From Tritrichomonas musculus (lineage: Eukaryota; Parabasalia; Tritrichomonadida; Tritrichomonadidae): a DNA stretch of 64,000 nt. Of this stretch, positions 18,991-29,449 are shown piece after piece. Position 1 is the stretch's first letter, and every line of letters begins with the position of its first letter. A program made the translations under genes and the position numbers. The notes beneath the pieces were generated by a model. The model had not been told where the DNA came from and ran no database searches. It saw only the letters and a program-made list of their open reading frames with translations. Location of the stretch: assembly GCA_039105265.1 (NCBI GenBank), contig JAPFFF010000004.1, forward strand, positions 992,001-1,056,000, written 5' to 3'.

Positions 18991-20445
18991 TTAACTACTT
19001 AATATTGATAGAATATATGATGCTTTCTTCATTGTTTCAATTTCGTCTTCTTTGATGATATCTGGTTGAATAAGCACATCATAGAGTTCTTGATGATCTT
19101 TAATTCGGTCTTGATTAAAATTTGCAATTGCAATTATTGCGTCAAGACATAAATCAATTTGTTCTTGGGAATCGATTTTATCAAAAATAATATCATCATA
19201 ATTTTTTTGGAGAAAGTAAGCTAACTGATTTTTATCTGCTTCAATAAAAGCTATATCAAATGTATTTAATAATGCTGCTTTGATTTCAATTGAAGCATCG
19301 CTGTACCCCTGGAAAAGGCAATCAAAATTAACACCGCATAATTGTATAAATTGAGAACCATTTTGGAAAAGCGAGTTAAAAAAATTTGCTGTTGCAAAAA
19401 AGATTGGTTCATTTATTTTCATATAAGCATTGAAACACTGAAAATCGACATGTGAGTATATGCTAAATAAGCGTTCATTTGGTAGATTCATGTTGCATAT
19501 CTTCAATATTTGAATTAAGAAATATATAACAAATTGATCATTATTATTTAGTGTATTTGCAATAATAACTTCGGTTGTTGGATTGAAAATTAAATTTTGA
19601 TTATTATAAATTAAATAAAATGTTCCGCATATTGTATCATTTATTAAATCAGGAGCATTTCCAAATGAAAAAAAGAAAATATTCATCAAATCCTCTTTAA
19701 AGCAATTAGTATTGGGATTATCTGATCTTCTAGCAATTTTTGATGCTAAATATACAACAGGTCTTAATCTTTCAATTGGTCCAACTGAAACAAAATCGTT
19801 TAATAAAAATTTGAGGAAATTTGGATATTGGGCTAATTTTAATAATGTTTTGTCGTGCTTAACAATTCCTCCTAAAAAAAATAGTGCCGATATCCTTGTT
19901 AGTTCGCTATATTTGTCCATTACATTTGTGCAAATAACATCAATAATATTATAATTTGAAGTAATATCAGTAGAAATAACTGAATCAGCTATTTTATCTG
20001 AATAATAGGATATGAAATTCAATGCTTTATATGATTCATCTAATATACTTTGACCAGCTTCAATATAGTCCAATAAGTCAAACTTTGATTGAGGATTAAA
20101 AGTTTGATTGTTGTCTTCTTCTAAAGTAAAAACAGAGACTATTTCCATTAGAGTTAAATGAATTTCTTTTTCAATAAAAATTTCAGAAAAGTTACTCATT
20201 TTTTCTATCATAATAGTCCTTCTTAATAAATATCTAATTTGTTCTTCAAGATCGGCAAAATCACAATCAAACCAAAAAGTGTTAAATTCATCACAAAATT
20301 TAATAATCTCTTTTTCATTTTGAAAATTGTCATCTTGTAATATTTGAAGAATACTATTTGAATCCAAAATTGAAGATTGAACTACATCGTTAAATCGTTC
20401 ACCTGTAACAATAGAACTTTCTGTTTCTTTATAGCAAAACTTCAA
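18991..20445 (-). CDS. Armadillo/HEAT-type helical repeat protein, importin-alpha-like, start unresolved
   Basis: Encodes about 484 residues built almost wholly of amphipathic helices spaced like ARM repeats, for example SELTRISALFFLGGIV and LRPVVYLASKIA. Acidic residues dominate and there is no signal peptide or membrane segment. The overall plan resembles very divergent importin-alpha-like proteins, of which trichomonads have many, but the N-terminal importin-beta-binding arginine cluster is not seen. The frame begins at a TTG directly after a stop, and the first in-frame ATG is nearly 80 codons in, so the start is uncertain. It converges with the AAA ATPase gene across an 89-bp spacer and diverges from the receptor gene. 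Confidence 0.6.
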   Translation of the reverse strand: MKFCYKETESSIVTGERFNDVVQSSILDSNSILQILQDDNFQNEKEIIKFCDEFNTFWFDCDFADLEEQIRYLLRRTIMIEKMSNFSEIFIEKEIHLTLMEIVSVFTLEEDNNQTFNPQSKFDLLDYIEAGQSILDESYKALNFISYYSDKIADSVISTDITSNYNIIDVICTNVMDKYSELTRISALFFLGGIVKHDKTLLKLAQYPNFLKFLLNDFVSVGPIERLRPVVYLASKIARRSDNPNTNCFKEDLMNIFFFSFGNAPDLINDTICGTFYLIYNNQNLIFNPTTEVIIANTLNNNDQFVIYFLIQILKICNMNLPNERLFSIYSHVDFQCFNAYMKINEPIFFATANFFNSLFQNGSQFIQLCGVNFDCLFQGYSDASIEIKAALLNTFDIAFIEADKNQLAYFLQKNYDDIIFDKIDSQEQIDLCLDAIIAIANFNQDRIKDHQELYDVLIQPDIIKEDEIETMKKASYILSILSS

Positions 20446-20603
20446 AAGGAATTATTAAAAGTATATAAAAAAAAATCCTTATCAGAATTATTTATCGGGA
20501 TAAACAAAAAAACCTTTCATTTTCCCTTTTTCAATGTTATTCATTCAAAAAGCCATTTTTATAAATTTTTAAAATAACTTTTTGATTAGAATATATTTTC
20601 GTT

Positions 20604-23600
20604 ATGACTGAATCTAGATCATCAGTTAGTAGCGAATCTCTTTCTACAGAATTAGTTGCAAAACTTTTTAACGCGCTTCCTGATGAAAAACCAGATGAAT
20701 TATCAGAATTTGAATTTTGTCTATTTCGTTTATTTGCAAAATTATCATCATTCCCTCAAAATCATTCCTTATTTACTTTTATCTTTTTCGCATTTAGTTG
20801 GATTCAAGTATTTGCATGTTTATGTTTAATTGGAATTTCTTTTAATCTTCAATCAGGTAATCCAGATTTTGCAACAAAAGTTTTTTATTTTGTATTGCAC
20901 TTACATCCATATGGTACACAATTGACGTCTGTTTATTTTTTTGTTATCAATGTTTTATGCTTATTTTGTATAATACTCTTTTTTTGCTTATTATATCAAA
21001 TGCACAAAAGAGCATATATTCCATCAAAATATCAAAATATATTAACTATTTTTGTTGTTGATATTCCTCGAATTTTAATATTTCCATTAACAATGAATGC
21101 TTCCGAATTAATATTTGATTTGATCTCTGAAGAGGTTGATTATAATTATATTCAGGCCGCACTAATGTCAATATATTTTATTATTTTTTTGTATAGTGTA
21201 ACAGTTTGTTCTAATACAATGTATTCATCAATTTTCTATTGTTCAGCTTTTTTTGTATCTACTGCATCATCAATTTTCTTTCATTGTATGAATATTTTTT
21301 TGCTTTTTACATTTACCGTTACACACTCAATTCTTGATGAAAAAGATGCTAATTATTTAATGTCAGCAGGATTGATTTTATTCGGATTTACATTAGTTGG
21401 ATTGTGCATTTCAAATTTTTTTATGACATTTGAATATATTGTTTTCTTATTTGCGCATAGTATTATTCAAATTACATCAGGTATTATCAGTATTTTCGAA
21501 ATAGAAGGTAATATTACTAATTATTCACGTGTTTATTTAATTATTTTTTATTTATATATTTGTTTTTACATTATCATTTCAGTTGTATTGACAATACTAC
21601 GCAAATCATTAAAGAAATCATTCCTAAAAATTGCTGAGACAGAACACTTTAAAAAGCTTGGAAGGATAACAAATTTAATGCTTCTCAATTATTTATATTT
21701 TGGTATACAAGAATCTCATGAGTGTATATATAATAATAGCTTCTTAGATTATGCTTTAAAGGCTCGTCCTCGTCCAACTTCTATTATGTTTCGTATTTAT
21801 CACATTCTTGGTCTTTTGCAGAATCCTCCGTCGAAATTTGATGAATTAAGAAGGCAAGTCCAACAAAATCGTCAAATTAATCAACGTCAAAGATATATGC
21901 TTTTTGAAATTGAACGTTTAATAGCCTTACGAACACGAACTCAAGTTCCACCAGAAATGGAAGCCAAGATGTCAGAATTTGAAGCTAGGCTTGCTCAATA
22001 TCAGCAGTTGCGAGCTACTTTTATGACAGAAATTGCGCATAGTAATGAAATTTCTTTCATGTATCTAAATGCTTTATCTATAATGAAAAATGATATGTTA
22101 ACAAATTATGCATGTTCTCTTATTGAAAGATATCCTAACAGTCCCGATGTCATTCGTCTTTATGCACAATATTTATCAATTGTGTGTCAAAATCAAGTTG
22201 CATGTTCGAGATGGACCACCATAGCAGATGATATTCAAAAGAATTTTATTTCATATGCAGACTTTACTCATGTTAATGTATTACTAAGGCATCCTAAAAT
22301 CAGAATTGCAATGATGAAACATGAATCTCAGCCAACATCAATTCAATTAATCAAGCCAAGAGCACCCTCAATTTTATTTTTCCCAGCATTTAATGGTCAT
22401 AAAAATTACTCACCGGAAGCTTCCAGACCTAATAATCAATTTTCAGACAAAGTTAGTTATGCAGACATATTTTTAATTATATTTCTAGTTTTATTTGGTA
22501 TTTATATTCTTACTTTTTCGATTACATTATTTGTTATTTGCAAAATAGAAGACGATGATGTAATAGAAACAGTTACCTTTGAATATTGTGCCGCTAAATA
22601 TTTTCACTCATTTGCTCAGGTCATGTATTACCCGCTCGTTGATATTTACAACGGAACAACAGCAACAATCAACACTACGCGAGTTGATTTGCGTATTCGG
22701 AATATTTATAATGCAGCATGGAGCTATTTCAACTACAATTATACAAAATGTTATGAAAAATCAAAATATTTTAAGAAATCTTTTGAATGGGTGAAAGATG
22801 ATTCATTTAAGATTCCATCATATGATGTAAGCAAGTCAATTATGGCACAATTTGAATGGATCATGTCTCGTTATACAAACTTGCTTCAGCAAATCTTCCC
22901 CATTTTTTCGCCATACAATCAAAATGCAGTTGAAATCACTGTTTTCTTAAAAACGTTGAGTGGCTCATATGAACTTTATATGCCACTGATAGGACGCTTT
23001 TACGAGTCATTCAATGATTTTAGCGATGAATTATCACATAAAGTTTTTCTTAAATATGTTTATACGTTTATTCCGAGTATTATCCTTGGTATTGTCATTA
23101 TAATCATTCCTCCATTTGTATATCGCGATATTCGAAAGCTGACCAAATATTTCCCAAAGCCTGAAATTAACAGACAAAGTGAGCATAGGATTCTACGTCT
23201 TTATTTAAGGCGAGATTTTGCTCCTTTTTGGCATATTTATCTTGGAATAATTTTGTCCGTTATTTTAATTTTAGTTATTGAATTAATAGCGGTAATTGTA
23301 TTGAAAATATCATCTGAAACATCAAGAGATTCGACTGTTGAGAAAGTTGGATTTATGATGGCAGATTCGCAAGTGTTTCTATCTGCATCGACCGCTTTAA
23401 ATGACATTTTATTGACTCAAATTCATCGTTTTAATTTTGAAGCGAATATCAACGATACAATTGAAGAAATTAACCGTTGTATTGACTACTTAGCAAATGG
23501 TTCAGCAAACTTAATTCGTAATCCACCTCTTCAGGTCATGTTTCTCTTAATCGTCCAAATGACATATCAGGTGAAGCCGACTGAAATGTCGTTCAATCAA

Positions 23601-24764
23601 CATGAAACACAAATTTACGAATCTATTTTTCTGAACCAATTAATTCCACTCATGATTGAACGATGTAATGAATACTTCAATGATATTAAGCATGAGACCA
23701 CACTTGAACTTATAAGGAACAAAGATTTAATTATTATATTTTTTTTGATTTGTGTGATTATTTACATTTATCTTTGTTTTTGTGTAATCAAACTTCATCA
23801 AACAACCAAAATGTTAATTGAATTGTTATCTGGTCTGAGTCTTTCATCATTAAATCTTGCCAAAGCAGAAAATATTAAAAGAAATAATATTCTTGATTTT
23901 GTTGAACGACCTTGTGCATTAGTTGACAAATCGACGAGAGTAATTGCAATCAATCATCTGTGGTTAGCCTATTTCAATGAAACCTTTGACGATGTAGTTG
24001 GTCGAACAATTGGAGAACTCTCAAGTACGATGCCATTTAATTCATATGAAGTTGGTGATAATAAGCTCATTGTGATGTCCGAAATCAAAGAAGAAGCCGA
24101 TGCCAAAGTTGAGCTTAAAAACACAAAGAGAGACATGCGACTCATTAAAAGTGTCTCTATACCGAAGCGTTTCTTAGACGTTACTGAAGGGACAATGGAA
24201 GTTGGCTTCCTTGTTGTCGCTAAAATAACACTCATTCCTTCAGCTAAGGACAACATTAGTCCCGAAGTTTGGGCAAGCGACGTTACTCAAATGGAGCAGT
24301 GGTTGATTGAAAAATGCCAGGTTTGGAGCAACGGTGATTACGACATTCTATACGAAAGCTTCAGAGAAATTACAATCATGTTTGGCGTGAATGAAAAGAA
24401 CTTCCCCAATTTGCTGGTCCTTTCGGCTTTGAATATTTCAATGGACTTGCTGAGATGGGCAATTGAATGGGAATGGAGTTCCGGACCAATGAATGCTTGC
24501 ATTACAATCTCGTGCGGACAGCCAAATAAGTTCATCTTTACACATAATCAGTACACTTCAATGGAGTCTTACGGCCCTCCTTTTGAAAAACAGATGAGAT
24601 TGAGAGAAAGTATGGAATTGAATTCTATCGTTGTGTGCGATGAAACTGCTTTCAGAATTAAAAGTTTGATGTTTGGATTTGAATTGGAGGAATGCGGTGC
24701 TGGCGCTTACATTTTCATGATCCCTAACATTTACAGACCTGAAATGTATCCTGATAATTATTGA
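20604..24764 (+). CDS. Polytopic receptor with PAS-like module and degenerate cyclase-homology domain
   Basis: Encodes 1386 residues. An N-terminal bundle of about eight membrane segments (54-330) is followed by a cytosolic linker with a Gln/Arg-rich helix (about 410-470). Further membrane segments lie at about 621-650, 819-840, 876-901 and 1042-1063, enclosing two probably extracellular loops. A PAS-like module follows (about 1096-1152, VDKSTRVIAINHLW). The C-terminal 170 residues align by pattern with the second half of class III adenylate/guanylate cyclases: ACITISCGQP stands where I-x-TGP normally is, and SYGPPFEKQMRLRES where FGD-x-VN-x-ASR-x-x-S normally is. The metal-binding and transition-state residues appear lost, so catalysis is doubtful. 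It may sense a ligand or dimerise with active paralogues. Confidence 0.8.
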   Translation: MTESRSSVSSESLSTELVAKLFNALPDEKPDELSEFEFCLFRLFAKLSSFPQNHSLFTFIFFAFSWIQVFACLCLIGISFNLQSGNPDFATKVFYFVLHLHPYGTQLTSVYFFVINVLCLFCIILFFCLLYQMHKRAYIPSKYQNILTIFVVDIPRILIFPLTMNASELIFDLISEEVDYNYIQAALMSIYFIIFLYSVTVCSNTMYSSIFYCSAFFVSTASSIFFHCMNIFLLFTFTVTHSILDEKDANYLMSAGLILFGFTLVGLCISNFFMTFEYIVFLFAHSIIQITSGIISIFEIEGNITNYSRVYLIIFYLYICFYIIISVVLTILRKSLKKSFLKIAETEHFKKLGRITNLMLLNYLYFGIQESHECIYNNSFLDYALKARPRPTSIMFRIYHILGLLQNPPSKFDELRRQVQQNRQINQRQRYMLFEIERLIALRTRTQVPPEMEAKMSEFEARLAQYQQLRATFMTEIAHSNEISFMYLNALSIMKNDMLTNYACSLIERYPNSPDVIRLYAQYLSIVCQNQVACSRWTTIADDIQKNFISYADFTHVNVLLRHPKIRIAMMKHESQPTSIQLIKPRAPSILFFPAFNGHKNYSPEASRPNNQFSDKVSYADIFLIIFLVLFGIYILTFSITLFVICKIEDDDVIETVTFEYCAAKYFHSFAQVMYYPLVDIYNGTTATINTTRVDLRIRNIYNAAWSYFNYNYTKCYEKSKYFKKSFEWVKDDSFKIPSYDVSKSIMAQFEWIMSRYTNLLQQIFPIFSPYNQNAVEITVFLKTLSGSYELYMPLIGRFYESFNDFSDELSHKVFLKYVYTFIPSIILGIVIIIIPPFVYRDIRKLTKYFPKPEINRQSEHRILRLYLRRDFAPFWHIYLGIILSVILILVIELIAVIVLKISSETSRDSTVEKVGFMMADSQVFLSASTALNDILLTQIHRFNFEANINDTIEEINRCIDYLANGSANLIRNPPLQVMFLLIVQMTYQVKPTEMSFNQHETQIYESIFLNQLIPLMIERCNEYFNDIKHETTLELIRNKDLIIIFFLICVIIYIYLCFCVIKLHQTTKMLIELLSGLSLSSLNLAKAENIKRNNILDFVERPCALVDKSTRVIAINHLWLAYFNETFDDVVGRTIGELSSTMPFNSYEVGDNKLIVMSEIKEEADAKVELKNTKRDMRLIKSVSIPKRFLDVTEGTMEVGFLVVAKITLIPSAKDNISPEVWASDVTQMEQWLIEKCQVWSNGDYDILYESFREITIMFGVNEKNFPNLLVLSALNISMDLLRWAIEWEWSSGPMNACITISCGQPNKFIFTHNQYTSMESYGPPFEKQMRLRESMELNSIVVCDETAFRIKSLMFGFELEECGAGAYIFMIPNIYRPEMYPDNY

Positions 24765-25165
24765 CAGATATAATTTTAATTATATATATTGTTATTGTTT
24801 TTTTTTATATATTAAATTTCAATATTTGCAATATTTTTTTATTTGTTTGTTTGTTTAAAATAAATATATTATGTTAATATCATTTAAGAAATAAGTGAAA
24901 TTTATTATATTAATAATAAAGATAAAAATGGTAAATAATAATTATATTACTCATAATGATTTAGATTATGCCATTAAATGTTTAATAATTCCTAAGTTAG
25001 AGAATTTTTTGCCTTCAATTCCTTCGATAAATAATGTACTATTAAAAGAACTAAGCTAGAAAAAAAAAAAAAAATAGTGTTTAGTGTGGGCATAAAATTA
25101 TGATTCATGTCATTATTTTAAAAGTTAAAAAAAAAAAAAAAAAATGTGCATTATTGAAAGTATAT
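24765..25165. other. Convergent spacer with poly-A tracts
   Basis: Intergenic DNA between the 3' ends of the receptor and thioredoxin-fold genes. Two long A runs occur at about 25060-25072 and 25128-25144. No gene is seen. Confidence 0.6.
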
Positions 25166-26542
25166 TTAATATTTATTATTTTTTCGTATATCTTGATGTA
25201 TTGTTGTCTGTATCTGTTGATAGTCTACATCAGGTAATTTGACATCATCTAAATTATCTACTAAGTCCTTAATAAATTCTTTAAATGAATTACCCATTCT
25301 TAAAGAAATTGGGTCTGTTGATCCTTTCTTAAATAAAAGAAAGGCTGGTTGGACTTTAGGTTGTGGAATTCCTTCTGGAATATCATTTTGCGTTAAATCA
25401 AATGTTAAAAATGAGATATCTGGAAGTACTGATTTTGATGCAAGGAAAATTCTGTAAAATGGATATTCTTTACCTTTCTTGGATGTTGTAAAGAGAACAA
25501 TAGTATGGCGATCTTGAGATTTTAATTTATCAAAGAAGTTTGAATTAACTATTTGGTCTTTATCTTTAGAATCAATTTCTTCTGTAATTGCATTAAATGG
25601 TTTGTTACCACTTACAATTTCATCTAAAAATGATTCAATTTTTGATATATCGTGCATTGTAGTATTATCGAAAAGAGTCCAACGATGATTACTGACATCT
25701 GATGTATTCCATACAACTAAGTATGGGTACTTAATAAAATCAAGTTGGCCAAATGTTGCCATAAAGCTGGAAGCTGTACCAAATAAAGGGCCAAAGAACA
25801 TATCTTTTCTTTTATTTGCCAGCTTTTGTAAAATTGATATTTCTAATGTTGAAGTATAACTATTTAATATATCCATAAAATATCCACAAAAATATGGTCG
25901 TTTCTGTATGTTATCTTTCTCAACATCAACAAGAAGTGAGTGAGCATACGAGCGATAATTACGAGTAACTTCGATTAATTGGCGATCCAATCCTCGATAA
26001 ATGTAATAACCTGATGAAACAGACAAATTAAAGAAAGAAAATAAGTTGGAACGAACAGTAACAAATTTTATATCGTTCTTGTAATCCTTAGGAGGCTCCA
26101 TATTATTCACACCTAAAAGAAAGGTTGACCTTGATTCAAAAAGTAATCGTAATTCTTCAAATTCATTAATAACTTGAATTTTTGATTCATTTTCACGGAT
26201 TTCTTTGCACCATCTAATAAATGAAATAGAATTATGATAACCTCTAAAGTAGGAATGAAATTGGTCTTTATGAAATTGAGCTATGGAAGGAAACTTGTCA
26301 ATATTTAGTTTCTTTGCAGTTTCTTGTGTTGATACTGAGAAATTAAATATTTTATCATATTTATATATTCCGAGATTTGTAAATTCAAATTGTGAAAGAT
26401 TATTAGCGAAGATTACTATATTTATTGATGAGCTTTTAAGGAAACTATTTATATTATCATCATCGCACTTAGGAAGATAATAAATTTTACCAACTTCCTT
26501 TGGAACTCTAAAATAAGAAATTAAAAATAGGAAAGAAATCAT
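25166..26542 (-). CDS. Thioredoxin-fold (PDI-like) protein without CXXC
   Basis: Encodes 458 residues starting MISFLFLIS, a short hydrophobic segment that could be a signal peptide. Two to three thioredoxin-like folds are suggested by strand-helix spacing and by cis-proline loops: KFPSIAQF near residue 93 and VQPAFLLF near 400. Neither fold carries a CXXC active site, so it is probably redox-inactive, like the b/b' domains of protein disulphide isomerases, and may act as a chaperone or binding module in the ER. No KDEL-type retrieval signal is present; the C-terminus is KNNKY. The start is the first ATG. Several Asn-x-Ser/Thr sites fit a secretory protein. Confidence 0.65.
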   Translation of the reverse strand: MISFLFLISYFRVPKEVGKIYYLPKCDDDNINSFLKSSSINIVIFANNLSQFEFTNLGIYKYDKIFNFSVSTQETAKKLNIDKFPSIAQFHKDQFHSYFRGYHNSISFIRWCKEIRENESKIQVINEFEELRLLFESRSTFLLGVNNMEPPKDYKNDIKFVTVRSNLFSFFNLSVSSGYYIYRGLDRQLIEVTRNYRSYAHSLLVDVEKDNIQKRPYFCGYFMDILNSYTSTLEISILQKLANKRKDMFFGPLFGTASSFMATFGQLDFIKYPYLVVWNTSDVSNHRWTLFDNTTMHDISKIESFLDEIVSGNKPFNAITEEIDSKDKDQIVNSNFFDKLKSQDRHTIVLFTTSKKGKEYPFYRIFLASKSVLPDISFLTFDLTQNDIPEGIPQPKVQPAFLLFKKGSTDPISLRMGNSFKEFIKDLVDNLDDVKLPDVDYQQIQTTIHQDIRKNNKY

Positions 26543-26691
26543 TTTCTATTTTGATATTGAATTTCATATTGAAATTCTTCTTTCAATTGAATTGTGATGT
26601 GAAAATAATATTTGAATTTTTTCCTTCGATACATACTGTTTATTAATATTAATAAGTAAGTAAATAAAAACAAATTTATTTCTCTTTCACC

Positions 26692-27708
26692 TCATTGAGA
26701 TTCCCAAAGGTGTTGAAGAGCTCTGTCATATACGTACAAAAGCTCTGTAATTTGAGCAATTTGCTCTTTCATTTCATTAATGTCTTGCTGCATTACATGA
26801 AGCACAGCATCATTTTCCTGCCTGTATGAAGGCTGTCCATCCTGATCTGAAGGCTTTAAAAAGCGTTCATGCATTTGATTTTCAATCATTGTAAGTCTGT
26901 CCTCAATTTGTTTTATTGGTGCTGGGCTAGTCGGATAATCATTGTCGAATGGAATGAAGCTTGGTTCATCCCATCGAATTTCATTCTTCTTATCTGACAA
27001 GAACTCGCGTAATTGTTGTTCTGAACCATTCATTATAATGCCCAATAGTTCATCTTCATTGAACATTGTATCTTCTGAATCGTCGATTTTAACCTCATCA
27101 AAAAACTCTAACGAAGGGCAAAGATACTTAACATATGAAATCAAATGAAGATTGGAATTTGATTCTAAAAGTCCAATTTTAAACATCCGGAGTTTTTGAA
27201 AAACACTGATATATTTCAAATCAATAATTTGATCAATGGAATTTTGGCTGACATCAATTGATTCGATATTGATTGGAAAATCTTCATCAAGAAAAGAAAG
27301 ATCTGTTAATTCGTTAAATGATAAATCTAGGTATAGCAAGTTTGGTGGAAACTTACACCTTATTTCGCTAATCTTATTATTTGACGCACTTAATTCTTCT
27401 AAATTTTGAAGATTTTGAATAAAGTCAAGACTTTTAATCTTGTTATTTGAGATATTTAGTATTCGAAGATTAATTAATGTAGAAAGAGGAGATAAATCAA
27501 CAAATTTGTTTCGAGATAAATCAATGTCTTGAAGCATTGTAAATCCAGACATATTAGGAAGTTTTGATAAAAAATTTCTAGACGCATTTAAATGGATAAC
27601 ATAATTTGGTTTCTTAATTGGTGGAAAATCTGTGTATGATCGTTGAGAAATATCGATTGTGTCATATCCTTCTCTTGATGGAAAAGATGAATCATCTTGA
27701 TTCATCAT
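26692..27708 (-). CDS. Leucine-rich repeat protein (SDS22-like) with C-terminal coiled coil
   Basis: Encodes 338 residues. LRRs of about 22 residues run from about 36 to 190, with the pattern LQDIDLSRNKF, LRILNISNNKI, LEELSASNNKI and LLYLDLSFNEL. This is the SDS22 type that binds protein phosphatase 1 or organises axonemal and cytoskeletal complexes. An acidic linker follows, then a predicted coiled coil at about 285-335 (MQQDINEMKEQIAQITELL). Two consecutive ATGs open the gene and the first is taken. No signal peptide or membrane segment is present, so it is intracellular. The binding partner cannot be inferred. Confidence 0.85.
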   Translation of the reverse strand: MMNQDDSSFPSREGYDTIDISQRSYTDFPPIKKPNYVIHLNASRNFLSKLPNMSGFTMLQDIDLSRNKFVDLSPLSTLINLRILNISNNKIKSLDFIQNLQNLEELSASNNKISEIRCKFPPNLLYLDLSFNELTDLSFLDEDFPINIESIDVSQNSIDQIIDLKYISVFQKLRMFKIGLLESNSNLHLISYVKYLCPSLEFFDEVKIDDSEDTMFNEDELLGIIMNGSEQQLREFLSDKKNEIRWDEPSFIPFDNDYPTSPAPIKQIEDRLTMIENQMHERFLKPSDQDGQPSYRQENDAVLHVMQQDINEMKEQIAQITELLYVYDRALQHLWESQ

Positions 27709-27880
27709 TTTTTATTATAAAATAAGAACGTTTACTAATTTTTGTGAGTGATTAAATTTTCAATAAAACGTTAATTTTGGTTAATATGTTCAGAAGATAT
27801 ATGTTAACTTATTCTAAAAAAAGCAATATGATACAATTAATTGATTTAAGGACCAGCAAAAAAAATAAATAATTAATTAT

Positions 27881-29449
27881 TTACAAATCCGAAGCAAGTG
27901 ATCCGATATTAGGAATTTTTGAAGCAGAATTGAAATACTGTTTTCTCGTCAGCATTGGTGTATCTCCATTGTCTTCATTTTTTTCTTCATTTCTATTATT
28001 GACTCTTGTATTATATAAATTTCTGCGAGCATTAACAGTTGAATTTTTGCTCCGAGCACTCTTTCTTACTCTTATTCTATTATGATTCTTATATCTTTTA
28101 GCAGTACTGGGCCGAGAAGGATAAAAATCGTTATTGATGCTTCTTGTTTCTATATTTCCATCTTCTATTTCTTCTATAATTTCATATTCATAGTCTGAAT
28201 CATAATCATCAAGCTTTCCATTATCGAGTGCCTCCTTGAATTGTTTTCGTATTTCAATTTGAGAAATTCTGAGAGGATTTTTATGACTGTTATCACCATA
28301 TCGTCTGTCAATGTAAAGTGGAGGCTCTGGCAAATCATCCGAAAATATGATAGCTTTTTTAGTGGCTATGTTCGAATCAATGTCAGCAGAATTACTAATA
28401 ATGGTTTTATCTCCACAAATTGTGAAACTCGGTATTTGTGGTTCAAATTTTCTCTCTTTCCTTTCAAGCATTTGAAGGGTTCGCTTTGCATTAGCTGCTT
28501 CTCTGTCTTCTTGAGAAGAATGAACAAATATGAATTGATTTCTTTTGGTATCTGCTCCATTTTCAATTTCATCATCATTAATGTCTAGATTCAGCATAAA
28601 ACGGGAACTGTTTGTTTCATTTGAATCAATTGTTGCATTTGAGTTTTCTATGGAATCGTTTTGTGAATCTAAATTGCTTTTTTGATTTAAATCAACTTCG
28701 GTATTAGAATTAGATAAATCAACTTCGGTTTGATTGCTATCTGACTCTTTTTTTAAAGAAAAATATATTTTTTGATTTTCACTATCATTAGTTGGTTTTG
28801 AATTCATTTCTGACTTATTATTTGATTTTATATTTTGATTTAATTCGGAATTAAGTTTCGGGCTTGATTTTTTTTCAACAAGAGTTTTCTGTTTCTTGGT
28901 TCCTTCAAATTTTGAATTGTTTCTACTAGATGCACATCTAGTAACATTGTTAGGAGTTGTGTTGAGAGCACGTATAGTTCTAACAGATCTGCATGTTGTT
29001 GGAATAGATGCTAATTCCTTCAAAGATCTTCGGTCATTTTTTGATCTTGTCTTTGTTCTTGGAGAGAGCTTTTGACCATATGTTCCAACGACTGGAATGA
29101 TAGGTTTCGGGTTCCTGTATGCGTCTTCTTCATTCATTATTTGAAGGTTATCATTTGTGATAGCAAAATTGTTATTATTACAAACGTATATAGGTGAATT
29201 ACTTGATGGTGACGACAACGAAGAGATGGACGATGATTTTGAAGTAATTTTTTTTGTACGAGGAGGTGGTATATAAGGCTTTTTGAAATCTATTGGGTTA
29301 GTAGAATTGTAATACTTCTTGGAATTAGGTTCATGAAAATGCATCCAAATACTATTTTTTGTCATTTGAAGTTTTGCTGCGTTCCAATTTCCAACAGGAA
29401 GATCACGTAAATCATAAAAATGATCTTCATCCAGCATATACTGCCACAT
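27881..29449 (-). CDS. Unrecognised, mostly disordered protein with a conserved-looking N-terminus
   Basis: Encodes 522 residues. The first 65 are ordered and aromatic (HFYDLRDLPVGNWN, then MHFHEPNSKKYY), ending in a proline stretch IPPPRTKK. The rest is low-complexity, with Ser/Asn/Lys-rich segments, a 'SNSNTEVDLNQ' region and Arg-rich patches near the C-terminus (RVRKSARSKN). No known domain is recognised. The N-terminal block may be the functional part, for example a peptide that docks on a partner, with a long tail that could be phosphorylated. It is preceded by a 387-bp spacer and is in the same orientation as its neighbours. Confidence 0.6.
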   Translation of the reverse strand: MWQYMLDEDHFYDLRDLPVGNWNAAKLQMTKNSIWMHFHEPNSKKYYNSTNPIDFKKPYIPPPRTKKITSKSSSISSLSSPSSNSPIYVCNNNNFAITNDNLQIMNEEDAYRNPKPIIPVVGTYGQKLSPRTKTRSKNDRRSLKELASIPTTCRSVRTIRALNTTPNNVTRCASSRNNSKFEGTKKQKTLVEKKSSPKLNSELNQNIKSNNKSEMNSKPTNDSENQKIYFSLKKESDSNQTEVDLSNSNTEVDLNQKSNLDSQNDSIENSNATIDSNETNSSRFMLNLDINDDEIENGADTKRNQFIFVHSSQEDREAANAKRTLQMLERKERKFEPQIPSFTICGDKTIISNSADIDSNIATKKAIIFSDDLPEPPLYIDRRYGDNSHKNPLRISQIEIRKQFKEALDNGKLDDYDSDYEYEIIEEIEDGNIETRSINNDFYPSRPSTAKRYKNHNRIRVRKSARSKNSTVNARRNLYNTRVNNRNEEKNEDNGDTPMLTRKQYFNSASKIPNIGSLASDL

